A stretch of 64,000 nt of DNA, taken from contig NZ_PNXY01000001.1 of NCBI RefSeq assembly GCF_002879865.1, positions 124,001 to 188,000 on the forward strand, in the 5' to 3' direction. The translations under genes and the position numbers were made by a program. This document shows, in pieces, positions 1-8,859 of the stretch; positions within the stretch are counted from its first letter, which is position 1, and each line of letters begins with the position of its first letter. Under the pieces are notes generated by a model that worked only from the letters and a program-made list of their open reading frames with translations, was not told where the DNA came from and did no database searches. Source of the stretch: Paraburkholderia rhynchosiae. GTDB taxonomy: Bacteria; Pseudomonadota; Gammaproteobacteria; Burkholderiales; Burkholderiaceae.

Positions 1-1
1 G

Positions 2-403
2 ATCTTCGTGATGTCTCTCTTCGCACCCACGCTGCTGAAGATGACTTCGCGCCTGCTGTCTGAGCGCGTGCTGCTGGTCGCCGACGCAATCGGCCTCGGC
101 CTTTTCAGCATCGCGGGCACCTCGATTGCGCACGACGCCCAGATGCCGTGGTTCACGTCCGTGATGATGGGTGTGGCGACGGGCGTATTCGGCGGTGTAA
201 TTCGCGACGTGCTGTGCAACGAGGTGCCGTTGATTCTGCGTGATTCGCGGCCCTACGCGACATGCGCTTTCGTCGGCTGCTGGCTGTATGTGTTGCTGGA
301 TTATGTGAACTTCGACACGGTGTATAGCGTGCTGGCCGCCACCGCTTTCATTCTGCTCGCGCGGCTCGTGACGTTCAGGTTCGATGTGCGGTTGCCGCAT
401 TAG
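2..403 (+). CDS. TRIC/YadS-type cation channel family protein, 5' end outside window
   Basis: The reading frame is open from the first bases of the window (I-F-V-M-S-L before residue 8), so this is the C-terminal part of a longer protein; the family is usually about 200 residues with seven membrane segments. What is visible is strongly hydrophobic and contains the conserved G-G-x-x-R-D-V-L motif (GGVIRDVLCNEVPLILR), typical of the second half of the UPF0126/TRIC repeat. Known members form trimeric monovalent cation channels in the inner membrane; earlier they were called glycine-transporter-like. The native start cannot be seen; GTG at 8 and ATG at 11 are internal methionine/valine positions rather than credible starts. 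The family call is good; the physiological substrate is not established. Confidence 0.8.
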   Translation: MFVMSLFAPTLLKMTSRLLSERVLLVADAIGLGLFSIAGTSIAHDAQMPWFTSVMMGVATGVFGGVIRDVLCNEVPLILRDSRPYATCAFVGCWLYVLLDYVNFDTVYSVLAATAFILLARLVTFRFDVRLPH

Positions 404-545
404 CGGTCTTTGCGGTGGCAGTCGTAGCGTGCGTTGCTCGCCGGCGGACTGTCGATTTGCGCCGCCTTCGTTCGTCGTCATGTAAACGCGGCCCAGCGGT
501 CTTCGCCGGCCCGCGGTGAACCCGCCCTCCTTCAAGGTGACCACG

Positions 546-1205
546 ATGAGCATCAAGCTATACGCCCACCCCTTTTCCTCTTACTGTCAGAAGGCCCTCA
601 CCGCGCTCTACGAGAACGGCACGCCGTTCGAGTTCCGCCTGCTCGCGCACGACGATCCACAAACCATGGCCGAGTTTGCCGCGCTGTGGCCGATCAAACG
701 CTTTCCGGTGCTGGTCGACGGCAGCCGGACGGTGACGGAGGCGAGCATCATCATCGAATACCTTGGCTTGTATCATCCGGGGCCGGTGCCGCTTTTGCCG
801 GCCGACGCGCGCGCGGCGCTCGAAGTGCGCAGCATGGATCGCTTCTTCGACAACTATATTTCGACGCCGCAGCAAAGAATCGTCTACGACAGCCTGCGTC
901 CCGAAACGGAGCGCGACGCGCGCGGCGTCTCGGAAGCTCGCGCGATGCTCGACACGGCATACGCGTGGCTCGACAACGTAATGGCCGGGCGCGAATGGGC
1001 CGCGGGCGACACTTTCAGCCTCGCCGATTGCGGCGCCGCGCCGTTTCTCTTTTACGCTGACTGGACGCATGCGATCGATCCGGCGTTTGCCCATGTGCGC
1101 GCCTATCGAGAGCGGCTGTTGGCGCGTCCGTCGTTCGCACGCGCGGTCGACGAAGCGCGGCCGTATCGTCCGCTCTTCCCGCTCGGCGCGCCCGACCGGG
1201 ACTGA
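546..1205 (+). CDS. Glutathione S-transferase family protein
   Basis: 219 residues. The N-terminal thioredoxin-fold half begins with YAHPFSSYCQKALTALYENG, has the cis-proline segment FPVLVD and the glutathione-binding T-E-A-S-I-I-I-E-Y-L motif; the C-terminal all-helical half contains A-A-G-D-x-F-S-L-A-D-C, the GST N-capping/hydrophobic staple region. It probably uses glutathione in a cytoplasmic conjugation, thiol transfer or isomerase reaction; the substrate cannot be read from the sequence. ATG at 546 is chosen over the upstream in-frame GTG at 516 because AAGGTGA lies just upstream of it and it gives the normal family N-terminus. It is followed by a LysR regulator on the same strand after 98 bp, which may or may not control it. 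Confidence 0.88.
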   Translation: MSIKLYAHPFSSYCQKALTALYENGTPFEFRLLAHDDPQTMAEFAALWPIKRFPVLVDGSRTVTEASIIIEYLGLYHPGPVPLLPADARAALEVRSMDRFFDNYISTPQQRIVYDSLRPETERDARGVSEARAMLDTAYAWLDNVMAGREWAAGDTFSLADCGAAPFLFYADWTHAIDPAFAHVRAYRERLLARPSFARAVDEARPYRPLFPLGAPDRD

Positions 1206-1303
1206 GCGCGGCCGCCCGTCATCCACCCTTGCGGACAACATTAATTCCAGCCTATACACTTCACGTCAAAAGCTATTTCCGCTAATCACTCACAAGGCCA
1301 AAC

Positions 1304-2221
1304 ATGGACCGTTTCGAAGCGATGGAGATATTTACGCGTGTGGTCGAGGCGAACAGCTTCACCAAAGTATCCGAATCGCTCGACCTGCCGCGCGCCAAAG
1401 TCAGCCGGACGATTCAGGCGCTGGAAGAACACGTCGGCGTGCGGCTGTTGAACCGTTCGACGCGCCAGGTCAGCGTTACTGAGGACGGCGCGCTGTTCTA
1501 CGACCGCTGCGTGCGCATTCTCGCGGAAGTCGCCGACGCCGAATCGTCGCTGTCGAACAAGCGCGAGAATCCGGTGGGCACGATCCGCGTCGATACGTCC
1601 GGCACGCTCGCCCGTGCGCTGCTGCTGCCCGCGCTCGACGATTTCTACCGGCGCTATCCGGAAATCGACGTACGGCTCGGTCTCGCCGACCGCAATATCG
1701 ACCTGATCCAGGACGCGGTGGATTGCGTGATCCGCATGGGCACGCCGGAAGAGTCGAGTCTCGTCGCGCGGCGCATCGGCCAGGCGCGGATCGTCACGTG
1801 CGCGTCGCCCGCGTACCTGGAGAAGTACGGCACGCCGACCACGCTGGAACAGTTGAGCGAGCATCGCGCCGTCAATTATGTGTCGGCCCGCACGGGCAAG
1901 ACTTTTCCGTTCGAATACGAAGTGAACGGCGAGATCGCCAAGGTCGCGATGAAAAGCGTGCTCGCGGTGAACGACGGATCGGTCTACATTCGCGCGGCCG
2001 CGCTCGGACACGGCATGATCCAGCCGTCGCGCTTCATGGTCGCGCATCTGATCGAGCGCGGCGTGCTCAAGGAAATCCTCACGGACTACACGAGCCCCAG
2101 CACACCGCTGTCGATCCTTTACGCGCATCGCCGCAATCTGAGTTCGCGGCTACGCGCGTTCACCGAATGGGTCACGGAACTCGTGCGCAATAATCCGGAC
2201 CTGCGTATTCCGGAGGCTTGA
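1304..2221 (+). CDS. LysR-family transcriptional regulator
   Basis: 305 residues, normal LysR length. The N-terminal winged helix-turn-helix (residues about 1-60) reads MDRFEAMEIFTRVVEANSFT followed by a K-V-S-R-T-I-Q-A-L-E recognition helix; the remainder is the two-lobed effector-binding domain. The sequence type (F-x-R-V-V-E-x-N-S-F-T, R-L-L-N-R-S-T-R) resembles the CrgA/DmlR branch common in Burkholderiales, whose targets are often divergent or adjacent oxidoreductase genes. No divergent gene is present here; the nearest candidates are the upstream GST gene and itself. It ends 18 bp before a strong bidirectional terminator. The effector is unknown. Confidence 0.92.
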   Translation: MDRFEAMEIFTRVVEANSFTKVSESLDLPRAKVSRTIQALEEHVGVRLLNRSTRQVSVTEDGALFYDRCVRILAEVADAESSLSNKRENPVGTIRVDTSGTLARALLLPALDDFYRRYPEIDVRLGLADRNIDLIQDAVDCVIRMGTPEESSLVARRIGQARIVTCASPAYLEKYGTPTTLEQLSEHRAVNYVSARTGKTFPFEYEVNGEIAKVAMKSVLAVNDGSVYIRAAALGHGMIQPSRFMVAHLIERGVLKEILTDYTSPSTPLSILYAHRRNLSSRLRAFTEWVTELVRNNPDLRIPEA

Positions 2222-2232
2222 CGCCTTCCAGC

Positions 2233-2270
2233 GAAAAACCCCTTGCGTCTCTCGACGCAAGGGGCTTTCT
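2233..2270. terminator. Bidirectional intrinsic terminator between lysR and the sugar ABC operon
   Basis: An 11-bp perfect stem (2239-2249 with 2254-2264, CCCCTTGCGTC/GACGCAAGGGG) closes a TCTC loop. On the plus strand it is followed by CTTTCTT; on the minus strand by a run of five T, so it is best suited to stop the minus-strand transporter operon while also serving the lysR transcript. Confidence 0.85.
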
Positions 2271-2303
2271 TCCATTCAGACGAATGCGACGGTCAGATCC
2301 GGT

Positions 2304-3419
2304 TCAGGCAATCCGCTCTTCATTCGACGGATCGAACAACACCGCCTTCGACGCATCGAACAGCAGCGTCGTGTTCGTCAACGGCTGCGGATTCGAAGCC
2401 GGATGCACGCGGCTCACCACGCGCTTGCCGTTGACTTGCGCGAACACGAGCGTGTCGGGACCGGTCGGCTCGATCACGTCGACCTTCACTTCGATCTGTT
2501 GCAGCTTGCCGTGGTCGCCGTGCGCGCCGCGCGAATCGGTGATTCGTTCCGGGCGCAAGCCGAGAATCACTTCGCGGCCGACGTGCGACTTGACCTTCGC
2601 CGAATCGAACGGCAGGTTCAACGCCGTGCGTGCGACTCCCGTGTCAAGTTCGAGGCCAATGCCCGCGCCCTGCTCGACGAGCTTGCCTTGAATGAAGTTC
2701 ATCGGCGGCGCGCCGATGAAGCCGGCCACGAACAGGTTCGACGGCGAGTCGTAGATTTCCTGCGGCGCGCCAAATTGCTGCACGATGCCGTCCTTCATCA
2801 CGGCGATGCGGTCGCCGAGCGTCATCGCTTCGATCTGATCATGCGTCACGTAGACGATCGTCGTGCCGAGGCGTTGATGCAGCAGCTTGATTTCCGAACG
2901 CATTTCGATACGCAGCTTCGCGTCGAGGTTCGACAGCGGCTCGTCGAACAGGAACATCACCGGATCGCGTGCAAGTGCACGGCCCATGGCCACGCGCTGA
3001 CGCTGGCCGCCGGAAAGTTGGCCCGGCTTGCGGTCCAGCAGATGTGTGATTTGCAGTGTGTTCGACACGCGGTCGACAATCTGCGCCTGTTCCTGCTTCG
3101 GCACCTTGCGGATGTTCAGGCCGAACGAGATGTTCTCGCGCACCGTCATGGACGGATACAGCGCGTACGACTGAAACACCATCGCGATATCGCGGTCTTT
3201 CGGCGACAGGTTGTTCACCGTCTTACCGTCGATCTGGATCTCGCCCTTGGTCACGGTTTCGAGACCAGCGATCATGTTGAGCAGCGTCGACTTACCGCAG
3301 CCCGAGCCGCCGACGAGAATCAGGAACTGGCCGTCTTCGATGTCGATATTGACACCCTTCAGAACCGGCACCCCATTCGGGTAAGTCTTGTACACGTCAC
3401 GGATGGAAAGGCTTGCCAT
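2304..3419 (-). CDS. gtsD: Sugar ABC transporter ATP-binding protein (UgpC/MalK type)
   Basis: 371 residues. It energises import by the two permeases encoded upstream. Walker A is G-G-S-G-C-G-K-S-T-L-L, the signature L-S-G-G-Q-R-Q-R-V-A-M-G-R-A-L, Walker B V-M-F-L-F-D-E-P, and the H-loop T-H-D. A C-terminal MalK/UgpC regulatory (TOBE) region of about 130 residues follows. ATG at 3419 is preceded by AAGAGGA; an in-frame extension to 3494 lacks similarity to the family. It is the last gene of a four-gene operon (gtsA-gtsB-gtsC-gtsD), 120 bp after the second permease, and ends at the terminator at 2233-2270. The symbol follows the Pseudomonas glucose system because of the neighbouring zwf-pgl-glk genes; the sugar itself is inferred. 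Confidence 0.9.
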   Translation of the reverse strand: MASLSIRDVYKTYPNGVPVLKGVNIDIEDGQFLILVGGSGCGKSTLLNMIAGLETVTKGEIQIDGKTVNNLSPKDRDIAMVFQSYALYPSMTVRENISFGLNIRKVPKQEQAQIVDRVSNTLQITHLLDRKPGQLSGGQRQRVAMGRALARDPVMFLFDEPLSNLDAKLRIEMRSEIKLLHQRLGTTIVYVTHDQIEAMTLGDRIAVMKDGIVQQFGAPQEIYDSPSNLFVAGFIGAPPMNFIQGKLVEQGAGIGLELDTGVARTALNLPFDSAKVKSHVGREVILGLRPERITDSRGAHGDHGKLQQIEVKVDVIEPTGPDTLVFAQVNGKRVVSRVHPASNPQPLTNTTLLFDASKAVLFDPSNEERIA

Positions 3420-3539
3420 GCTGTGAATCCTCTTGTCTCTGGTACTGCTTGAAAACGTCTTCGGGTGACGGCGGTGCTTCACGCGTTCATGCACGAAGCG
3501 CCGCCGCGCTCGGATGGTTTAGCCTGGACTGACCTGGCG

Positions 3540-4397
3540 TTAGCCCTTCACTGCGCCCGCCGTCAGGCCGCGCACGAAATAGCGTCCGGCGACGATGTAG
3601 ACCAGCAAGGTCGGCAACGCGGCGATGATCGCGCCGGCCATGTCCACGTTGTATTCCTTCACGCCGGTCGAGGTGTTCACGAGGTTGTTCAGCGCCACCG
3701 TGATCGGCATCGAATCGACGCCGGAGAACACAATCCCGAACAGGAAGTCATTCCATATCTGCGTGAATTGCCAGATCAGGCACACCATGAAAATGGGCAG
3801 CGACACCGGCAGCAGAATCTTCGTGAAGATCGTGAAGAAACCCGCGCCGTCGATACGCGCCGCCTTCACGAGTTCAGCCGGAATGCTGACGTAGAAGTTG
3901 CGGAAGAACATCGTGGTGAACGCGATACCGTAGATCACGTGCACCACCACCAGACCGGTCGTAGTGTTCGACAGGCCGAGCATGCCTTCGAAACGCGCCA
4001 TCGGCAGCAGGATCGCCTGGAACGGAATGAAGCAGCCGACCAGCAGCAACGTGAAGATCGGATCGGCGCCGCGAAAACGCCAGTGCGTCAGCACATAACC
4101 GTTGAACGCGCCGATGATCGACGAAATCAGCACCGCCGGTATCACCATGCGCACGGAGTTCATGAAGAACGGCTGCATGCCGTCGCAACGAACGCCGGTA
4201 CACGCGCCGCTCCATGCCTTGATCCACGGATCGACGGTCCAGTGCGAAGGCGGCGTGAGCAGGTTGCCGGTGCGCAACTGGTCGATGTCCTTGAACGACG
4301 TCGACAGCATCACGTACAACGGGAACAGGAAGTACAGGGCAAACAGAATCAACGCCGCGTAAATGACGGCGCGGCTGATCGTCATCTTAGGCTGCAT
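3540..4397 (-). CDS. gtsC: Sugar ABC transporter permease (MalG type)
   Basis: 285 residues with six predicted inner-membrane helices and the E-A-A-like coupling loop near E-L-V-K-A-A-R-I-D-G-A-G that contacts the ATPase. It forms the membrane pore together with the preceding permease. The start ATG at 4397 has GAGGAG about 8 bases upstream and lies inside the end of gtsB (11-bp overlap), so the two are probably translationally coupled. A cysteine pair (TGVRCDGMQ and SGACTG) is present in the first periplasmic loop, compatible with a disulfide. It carries the binding-protein-dependent transport permease signature; glucose or mannose specificity is inferred from context only. Confidence 0.9.
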   Translation of the reverse strand: MQPKMTISRAVIYAALILFALYFLFPLYVMLSTSFKDIDQLRTGNLLTPPSHWTVDPWIKAWSGACTGVRCDGMQPFFMNSVRMVIPAVLISSIIGAFNGYVLTHWRFRGADPIFTLLLVGCFIPFQAILLPMARFEGMLGLSNTTTGLVVVHVIYGIAFTTMFFRNFYVSIPAELVKAARIDGAGFFTIFTKILLPVSLPIFMVCLIWQFTQIWNDFLFGIVFSGVDSMPITVALNNLVNTSTGVKEYNVDMAGAIIAALPTLLVYIVAGRYFVRGLTAGAVKG

Positions 4398-5325
4398 TGC
4401 GGGTGCTCCTCGATTCCAGATACATGAGCGGCACGAGCACGGCCACGACGGTTGCGAGCATCATGATCGACGATGCCGCGCCGACGCCGAGTTGCCCGCG
4501 ATTGAACGAAAACGTGTACATGAAAATCGCCGGCAGCGACGACGAAGTGCCCGGACCGCCCGCCGTCAATGCGACCACCAGGTCGAAGGTCTTGATCGTG
4601 ATGTGGCAAAGAATCAGCAGCACGGAGAAGAACACCGGACGCATGCTCGGAATCACGATTTTGCGGTAGATGGTGGGCAAGTTCGCGCCGTCCATCTGCG
4701 CGGCCTTGAAGATTTCACTGTCGACACCACGCAGTCCCGCGAGGAAGAGCGCCATCACAAACCCGGTGGATTGCCACACCGCCGCAATCACGACGCAGAA
4801 AATCGCCTTGTCCGGATCGCCCAGCCAACTGAACGAGAAGCTCGTCCAGCCCCAGTCGTGAAAGACTTTTTCGAGGCCGATGCTCGGCGTCATGATCCAT
4901 TGCCACGCGGTGCCGGTCACGATGAACGACAACGCCATCGGGTAAAGAAACACCGCGCGCAGCGCGCCTTCGTTGCGGATCTGCTGATCGAGCAGGATTG
5001 CGAGGAACAGGCCGAGCCCGATACAGATACCGATGAACGGGATGCCGAACCAGCCGAGGTTCGCAGCCGACGTCCAGAACACGTCGTTATCGAACAGTTC
5101 GCGATAACGGTCGAGACCGACAAAATCATAACGAGGCATCAGCCGCGAATTGGACAGCGACAGATAGCCGGTGATGGCAATGAAGCCATACACGAAGACC
5201 AGGCTGATGACGACGCTGGGTGCGAGCACCAGCTTCGGAATCCAGCGATCGGCAAGGGCCGCCATGGGCGATACGCGGCGGGCGACGTTAGCCGTTTTCC
5301 CGTTTCCGCTGATAGAAGCAGTCAC
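4387..5325 (-). CDS. gtsB: Sugar ABC transporter permease (MalF type)
   Basis: 312 residues, six predicted membrane helices after a polar N-terminus of about 30 residues; the coupling loop is V-D-S-E-I-F-K-A-A-Q-M-D-G-A-N, the usual E-A-A motif position. The start is GTG at 5325 with CAGGAG eight bases upstream. It overlaps gtsC by 11 bp. A gap of 227 bp separates it from gtsA and holds a hairpin just after the gtsA stop, a common arrangement that gives more binding protein than permease. Function as the first permease subunit of the sugar importer follows from family and order. Confidence 0.9.
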   Translation of the reverse strand: MTASISGNGKTANVARRVSPMAALADRWIPKLVLAPSVVISLVFVYGFIAITGYLSLSNSRLMPRYDFVGLDRYRELFDNDVFWTSAANLGWFGIPFIGICIGLGLFLAILLDQQIRNEGALRAVFLYPMALSFIVTGTAWQWIMTPSIGLEKVFHDWGWTSFSFSWLGDPDKAIFCVVIAAVWQSTGFVMALFLAGLRGVDSEIFKAAQMDGANLPTIYRKIVIPSMRPVFFSVLLILCHITIKTFDLVVALTAGGPGTSSSLPAIFMYTFSFNRGQLGVGAASSIMMLATVVAVLVPLMYLESRSTRNAA

Positions 5326-5502
5326 TACTCGACTCCTGCTGAAACTGTACCGCCGGGCCGCTCACGTATGATGCACACGACAAACCTGACAACGTGAGAA
5401 CGCAAACAAACGCGAAGCCGCAACGGTATAGGTGTGACTCTATGAAACCAGGGTGAAGCCGCCTGCATCGGCGCGTGCAGCGTGTCGCAATCCAACGCAA
5501 TC

Positions 5503-5540
5503 AGCGGCGCGAAGCAGCGCCCCCGATTGGACACGCCGCT
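5503..5540 (-). other. Hairpin just downstream of gtsA (possible mRNA-stabilising or attenuating element)
   Basis: The arms AGCGGCG (5503-5509) and CGCCGCT (5534-5540) pair perfectly, with a 24-base interval that can fold further. The element begins 12 bases beyond the gtsA stop codon and has no T run, so it is more likely a 3' protective or partial-attenuation structure than a full terminator. This is inference from position. Confidence 0.35.
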
Positions 5541-5552
5541 TCACTGCTTCAC

Positions 5553-6800
5553 TTACTTGGTCTTCGCTGCCTTCGCGAGCGCTGCAACCGCGCTCTTCGA
5601 ATCCTGCTGCGAGTTCATGAACTTCGTGACCACGTCGGAGATCGCGCCGGCTGCTGCATCCGGCTGAGCCATGCCGTGCGCCAGCGAAGGCACATAGCCG
5701 CCCGACTTGATCGCGACCTGTTCATCCGCGTACGACTTCTTCGCGCAGTCGTCGAACTTGGTCATCGACACGCCCAGACGAACTGGAATCGAGCCCTTGT
5801 TCAGGCTGAACTGTTCCTGAAATTCCGGCGACATGATGGTCTTGGCGAGCGCCAGTTGACCCGGCGTTGCAGCCTTCTGGCCCTTCTGCTGGAAGAACAC
5901 GAAGGAGTCGACGTTGAACGTGTAGGCCTTTTCCGTGCCCGGCACGGCAGCGCACACGTAGTCCGAACCCGACTTCTTGCCGGCGTTGGCGAATTCGCCC
6001 TTCGCCCAGTCGCCCATGAACTGCATGCCGGCCTTGCCGTTGATGACCATCGCCGTTGCCAGGTTCCAGTCACGGCCCGTGCGGCCCGCGTCGAAGTAAC
6101 CCTGAATCTTGCGGACCGTGTCGAACACGCCGACCATCTTGTCCGACGTCAGCGTCTTTTCGTCGAGGTCGACCAGCGCCTTCTTGTAGAAGTCCGCGCC
6201 TTGCGACAGCACGACGTCTTCCCACAGCGTCAGGTCTTGCCACGGCTGGCCGCCCATCGCGATCGGCTGGATGCCCGCGGCCTTCATCTTGTCGGCCACC
6301 GCGAAGAATTCAGGCCACGTGGTCGGCACTTTGCCGCCTGCCTTTTCGAGCGCTGCCTTGTTGATGTACAGCCAGTTCACGCGATGCACCGAGAACGGCG
6401 CCGCGACGTAGTGACCGTCCGCGTGCATGATCTTGTCGATTTCCGGCGGCAGGTTCTTCTTCCAGTCGCCCGCGACGGAGTCGATCGGCACCAGCACGCC
6501 TTGCGAAGCCCAGTCCTGGATCAGCGGGCCTTTGATCTGCGCGGCGCTCGGTGCATTGCCCGAGATCACCTGCGTCTTGAGTGCCGTCATGGCAGCCGCG
6601 CCCGCGCCACCCGCAACCGCAAAGTCCTTCCACGTGTAACCCTGCTTCGTCATGTCGTCCTTGAGGACGCCGACGGCTTTCGATTCGCCGCCCGAAGTCC
6701 ACCAGTGCAACACTTCGACCGACTCGGCAGCCTGCACGGCCGAGACGCCACACATCAGACCTGCGGCGCACAAAGCGCCCATGATCGCGCGAAATTTCAT
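5553..6800 (-). CDS. gtsA: Sugar ABC transporter substrate-binding protein
   Basis: 415 residues. A Sec signal peptide (MKFRAIMGALCAAGLMCGVS then AVQA/AES cleavage region) directs it to the periplasm. The mature protein starts V-E-V-L-H-W-W-T-S-G-G-E, the characteristic beginning of the glucose/mannose-type binding proteins of family 1, and continues with G-A-G-A-A-A-M-T-A-L-K and W-P-E-F-F segments. It captures the sugar for GtsBC. The ribosome binding site GGAGGAG precedes ATG 6800. Being first in its operon and divergent from zwf-pgl-glk, it most likely brings in glucose for that pathway; other hexoses are possible. Confidence 0.9.
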   Translation of the reverse strand: MKFRAIMGALCAAGLMCGVSAVQAAESVEVLHWWTSGGESKAVGVLKDDMTKQGYTWKDFAVAGGAGAAAMTALKTQVISGNAPSAAQIKGPLIQDWASQGVLVPIDSVAGDWKKNLPPEIDKIMHADGHYVAAPFSVHRVNWLYINKAALEKAGGKVPTTWPEFFAVADKMKAAGIQPIAMGGQPWQDLTLWEDVVLSQGADFYKKALVDLDEKTLTSDKMVGVFDTVRKIQGYFDAGRTGRDWNLATAMVINGKAGMQFMGDWAKGEFANAGKKSGSDYVCAAVPGTEKAYTFNVDSFVFFQQKGQKAATPGQLALAKTIMSPEFQEQFSLNKGSIPVRLGVSMTKFDDCAKKSYADEQVAIKSGGYVPSLAHGMAQPDAAAGAISDVVTKFMNSQQDSKSAVAALAKAAKTK

Positions 6801-7237
6801 TGCTTATCTCCTCCAGACACCTGAACAAAAAACAAATGGCCCCTGATGTCGCCAGGGTGCTGTGGTTGGTTCAAAACAGGCAAAACACTGGGCGATCGAG
6901 CACGGTCGGGCGCATGCGCGAAGCATGTGCCGGCGGACCGATGTTCGGCCGCTGGAAGCTCAAGAGATGAGTGGTTCGGGATGCAACTGATTGTCTCCTC
7001 TTTTGATTTTTGCCTGCCCGCGTCGCGCGGCAGACTCGAGGTGCACTGCACGTCAAACGAGGCAACCGGCGCCTGCCGGCGCGCGACTCCCCGGCGTTCC
7101 GGTAACGGCCGCCGGGGGCATGCCGGGCTATGCCGGCACGCAATGTCCGTTAACATGCAGGAGACGCCCGCCGATTAGCGAAAACGCGCAACCTTGCCTG
7201 ACAGCGCACGCTTTTTTCATCGAATTAGCGCTACCTC
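6801..7237. promoter_or_regulatory. Divergent intergenic region gtsA/zwf
   Basis: This stretch of more than 400 bases between the start of gtsA and the zwf promoter contains no credible gene; the short frames in it lack ribosome binding sites and family features. It must hold the gtsA promoter. Apart from the HexR-like palindrome at its zwf-proximal end, no second copy of that operator was seen, so gtsA may respond to a different regulator or to the same site from a distance. Confidence 0.5.
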
Positions 7238-7265
7238 TTGATTTGGATTGTAGTTAAACTACAAT
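7238..7265 (+). promoter_or_regulatory. Predicted zwf promoter with overlapping HexR-type operator
   Basis: A perfect palindrome, ATTGTAGTTAAACTACAAT, occupies 7247-7265 around a central A. Its core matches the TGTARTTWAAYTACA-like pattern known for proteobacterial HexR. A -35-like TTGATT (7238-7243) and a -10 TACAAT (7260-7265) with a 16-bp spacer fit around it, so the -10 box is the right arm of the palindrome and a bound regulator would block RNA polymerase. The regulator is probably the RpiR/HexR half of the fusion encoded third in the operon. The palindrome is seen directly; the promoter and binding are inferred. Confidence 0.75.
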
Positions 7266-7346
7266 TCAGTGTCAAAAAAAATTTTATCGGACTACGGTCG
7301 CCCTTTTTGCTCCATTCCGGCGGCCCCAGGACATCGACGGAGACTC

Positions 7347-8810
7347 ATGCAAACCGATTCAAGTTTCACCTTCGTTCTCTTCGGCGGAACCGGCGATCTG
7401 TCGATGCGCAAGATTCTCCCCGCACTGTTTGAAGCGCACCGTGCGGGCGGCATGCTGGCCGACAGCGGCAAGATCGTCGCGGTGGCGCGCCATGCGGCCG
7501 ATCGCGGCGAGTACCTTCAGTGGGTCAACGAGCACGTCAAGCCGTACGTATCGAAGAACGGTGTCGACGAAACGGCGTGGGCCAGCTTTCTCGAACGTAT
7601 CGAGTTCGTGAAGATCGACTTGGGCAATCCGGAAGACTTCACGTTGCTTCGCGATGCGGTCAAGGACCTACCGGGCATCCGCGTGTTTTATCTGGCCACC
7701 GGCCCGTCGCTGTTCGTGCCGATCTGCCGCGCGCTCGCCTCGGTCGGGCTCAATGAGAATGCGCGCATCGTGCTCGAAAAGCCGCTCGGCTACGACCTCA
7801 AGTCGTCGAATGCGATCAACGACGCGGTCGGTGAAATCTTCGCTGAAGAACAGATCTACCGGATCGACCACTACCTCGGCAAAGAGCCCGTGCAGAACCT
7901 GCTGGCGCTGCGCTTCGGCAATGCGCTGTTCGAGCCGCTATGGCGTCGCGAGTGGGTCGAAAGTATCCAGATCACGATTGCCGAGGAACTCGGTGTCGAA
8001 GCGCGTGGCGATTTCTACGACAATACCGGCGCACTGCGGGACATGGTGCAGAACCATTTGCTGCAACTGCTTTCGATTGTCGCAATGGAGCCGCCGCATT
8101 CAATGGACTCGGACTCGGTCCGCGACGAAAAGCTGCGCGTGCTGCGTGCGTTAAAGCCGATCGATCCGCTCGACATCGGCAAAGTTGCGGTGCGCGGCCA
8201 GTATCATTCGGGCGGGATTCGCGGCAGTGCGGTGCCGGCCTATGCGACGGAACCCGGCGTGAAGCCGAACAGCACGACGGAAACCTTCGTCGCGTTGAAA
8301 GTCGAGATTGAAAACTGGCGCTGGGCTGGCGTGCCGTTTTTCCTGCGCACCGGCAAACGGCTTGCGGACCGCGTCGCGGAAATCGTCGTGAATTTCCGTG
8401 CGGTGCCGCACTCGGCGTTGGGTGTTTCGGCGTTGCGCGCGGGCGCGAATCGTCTGGTGATCCGCTTGCAGCCGAACGAAACCATTCGTCTCTACTGTCT
8501 CGCGAAGCAGCCCGGCGAAGGCATGAATCTCGCAAGCGTTCACCTGGATCTCGCGTTCGACCAGTTTTTCCGCGAAGGGCAGATGGAGGCGTATCAGCGC
8601 CTGCTGCTCGACGTGATCAACGGCCGGCTCGCGCTGTTTGTGCGACGCGACGAACAGGAAGCCGCGTGGCGTTGGGTCGAACCGATCCTGAACGAATGGA
8701 AGGCTTCGAACAAACCGCCGAAGCCGTATGCATCGGGTACCTGGGGTCCTGCCGCCGCCAGCGCGATGCTCGCGCAGCACGGCACCTGCTGGCTCGAAGA
8801 AGAGAATTGA
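7347..8810 (+). CDS. zwf: Glucose-6-phosphate 1-dehydrogenase
   Basis: 487 residues, normal length. It oxidises glucose 6-phosphate to 6-phosphogluconolactone with NADP+ (or NAD+), feeding the Entner-Doudoroff and pentose phosphate routes. Near the N-terminus F-G-G-T-G-D-L-S-M-R-K is the dinucleotide-binding G-x-x-G-x-x motif, and the active-site signature R-I-D-H-Y-L-G-K (H as general base, K for substrate) is intact; V-L-E-K-P-L-G is also conserved. ATG 7347 is chosen over the in-frame upstream ATG 7269 because CGGAGA sits at the right distance and the family starts here. It is the first gene of zwf-pgl-glk/hexR and about 75 bases downstream of the predicted start point. Confidence 0.97.
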   Translation: MQTDSSFTFVLFGGTGDLSMRKILPALFEAHRAGGMLADSGKIVAVARHAADRGEYLQWVNEHVKPYVSKNGVDETAWASFLERIEFVKIDLGNPEDFTLLRDAVKDLPGIRVFYLATGPSLFVPICRALASVGLNENARIVLEKPLGYDLKSSNAINDAVGEIFAEEQIYRIDHYLGKEPVQNLLALRFGNALFEPLWRREWVESIQITIAEELGVEARGDFYDNTGALRDMVQNHLLQLLSIVAMEPPHSMDSDSVRDEKLRVLRALKPIDPLDIGKVAVRGQYHSGGIRGSAVPAYATEPGVKPNSTTETFVALKVEIENWRWAGVPFFLRTGKRLADRVAEIVVNFRAVPHSALGVSALRAGANRLVIRLQPNETIRLYCLAKQPGEGMNLASVHLDLAFDQFFREGQMEAYQRLLLDVINGRLALFVRRDEQEAAWRWVEPILNEWKASNKPPKPYASGTWGPAAASAMLAQHGTCWLEEEN

Positions 8811-8859
8811 TTCACGGCGGATTTTCGCAGATCTAACAAAAAAGCAGCACGGAGGAGAA

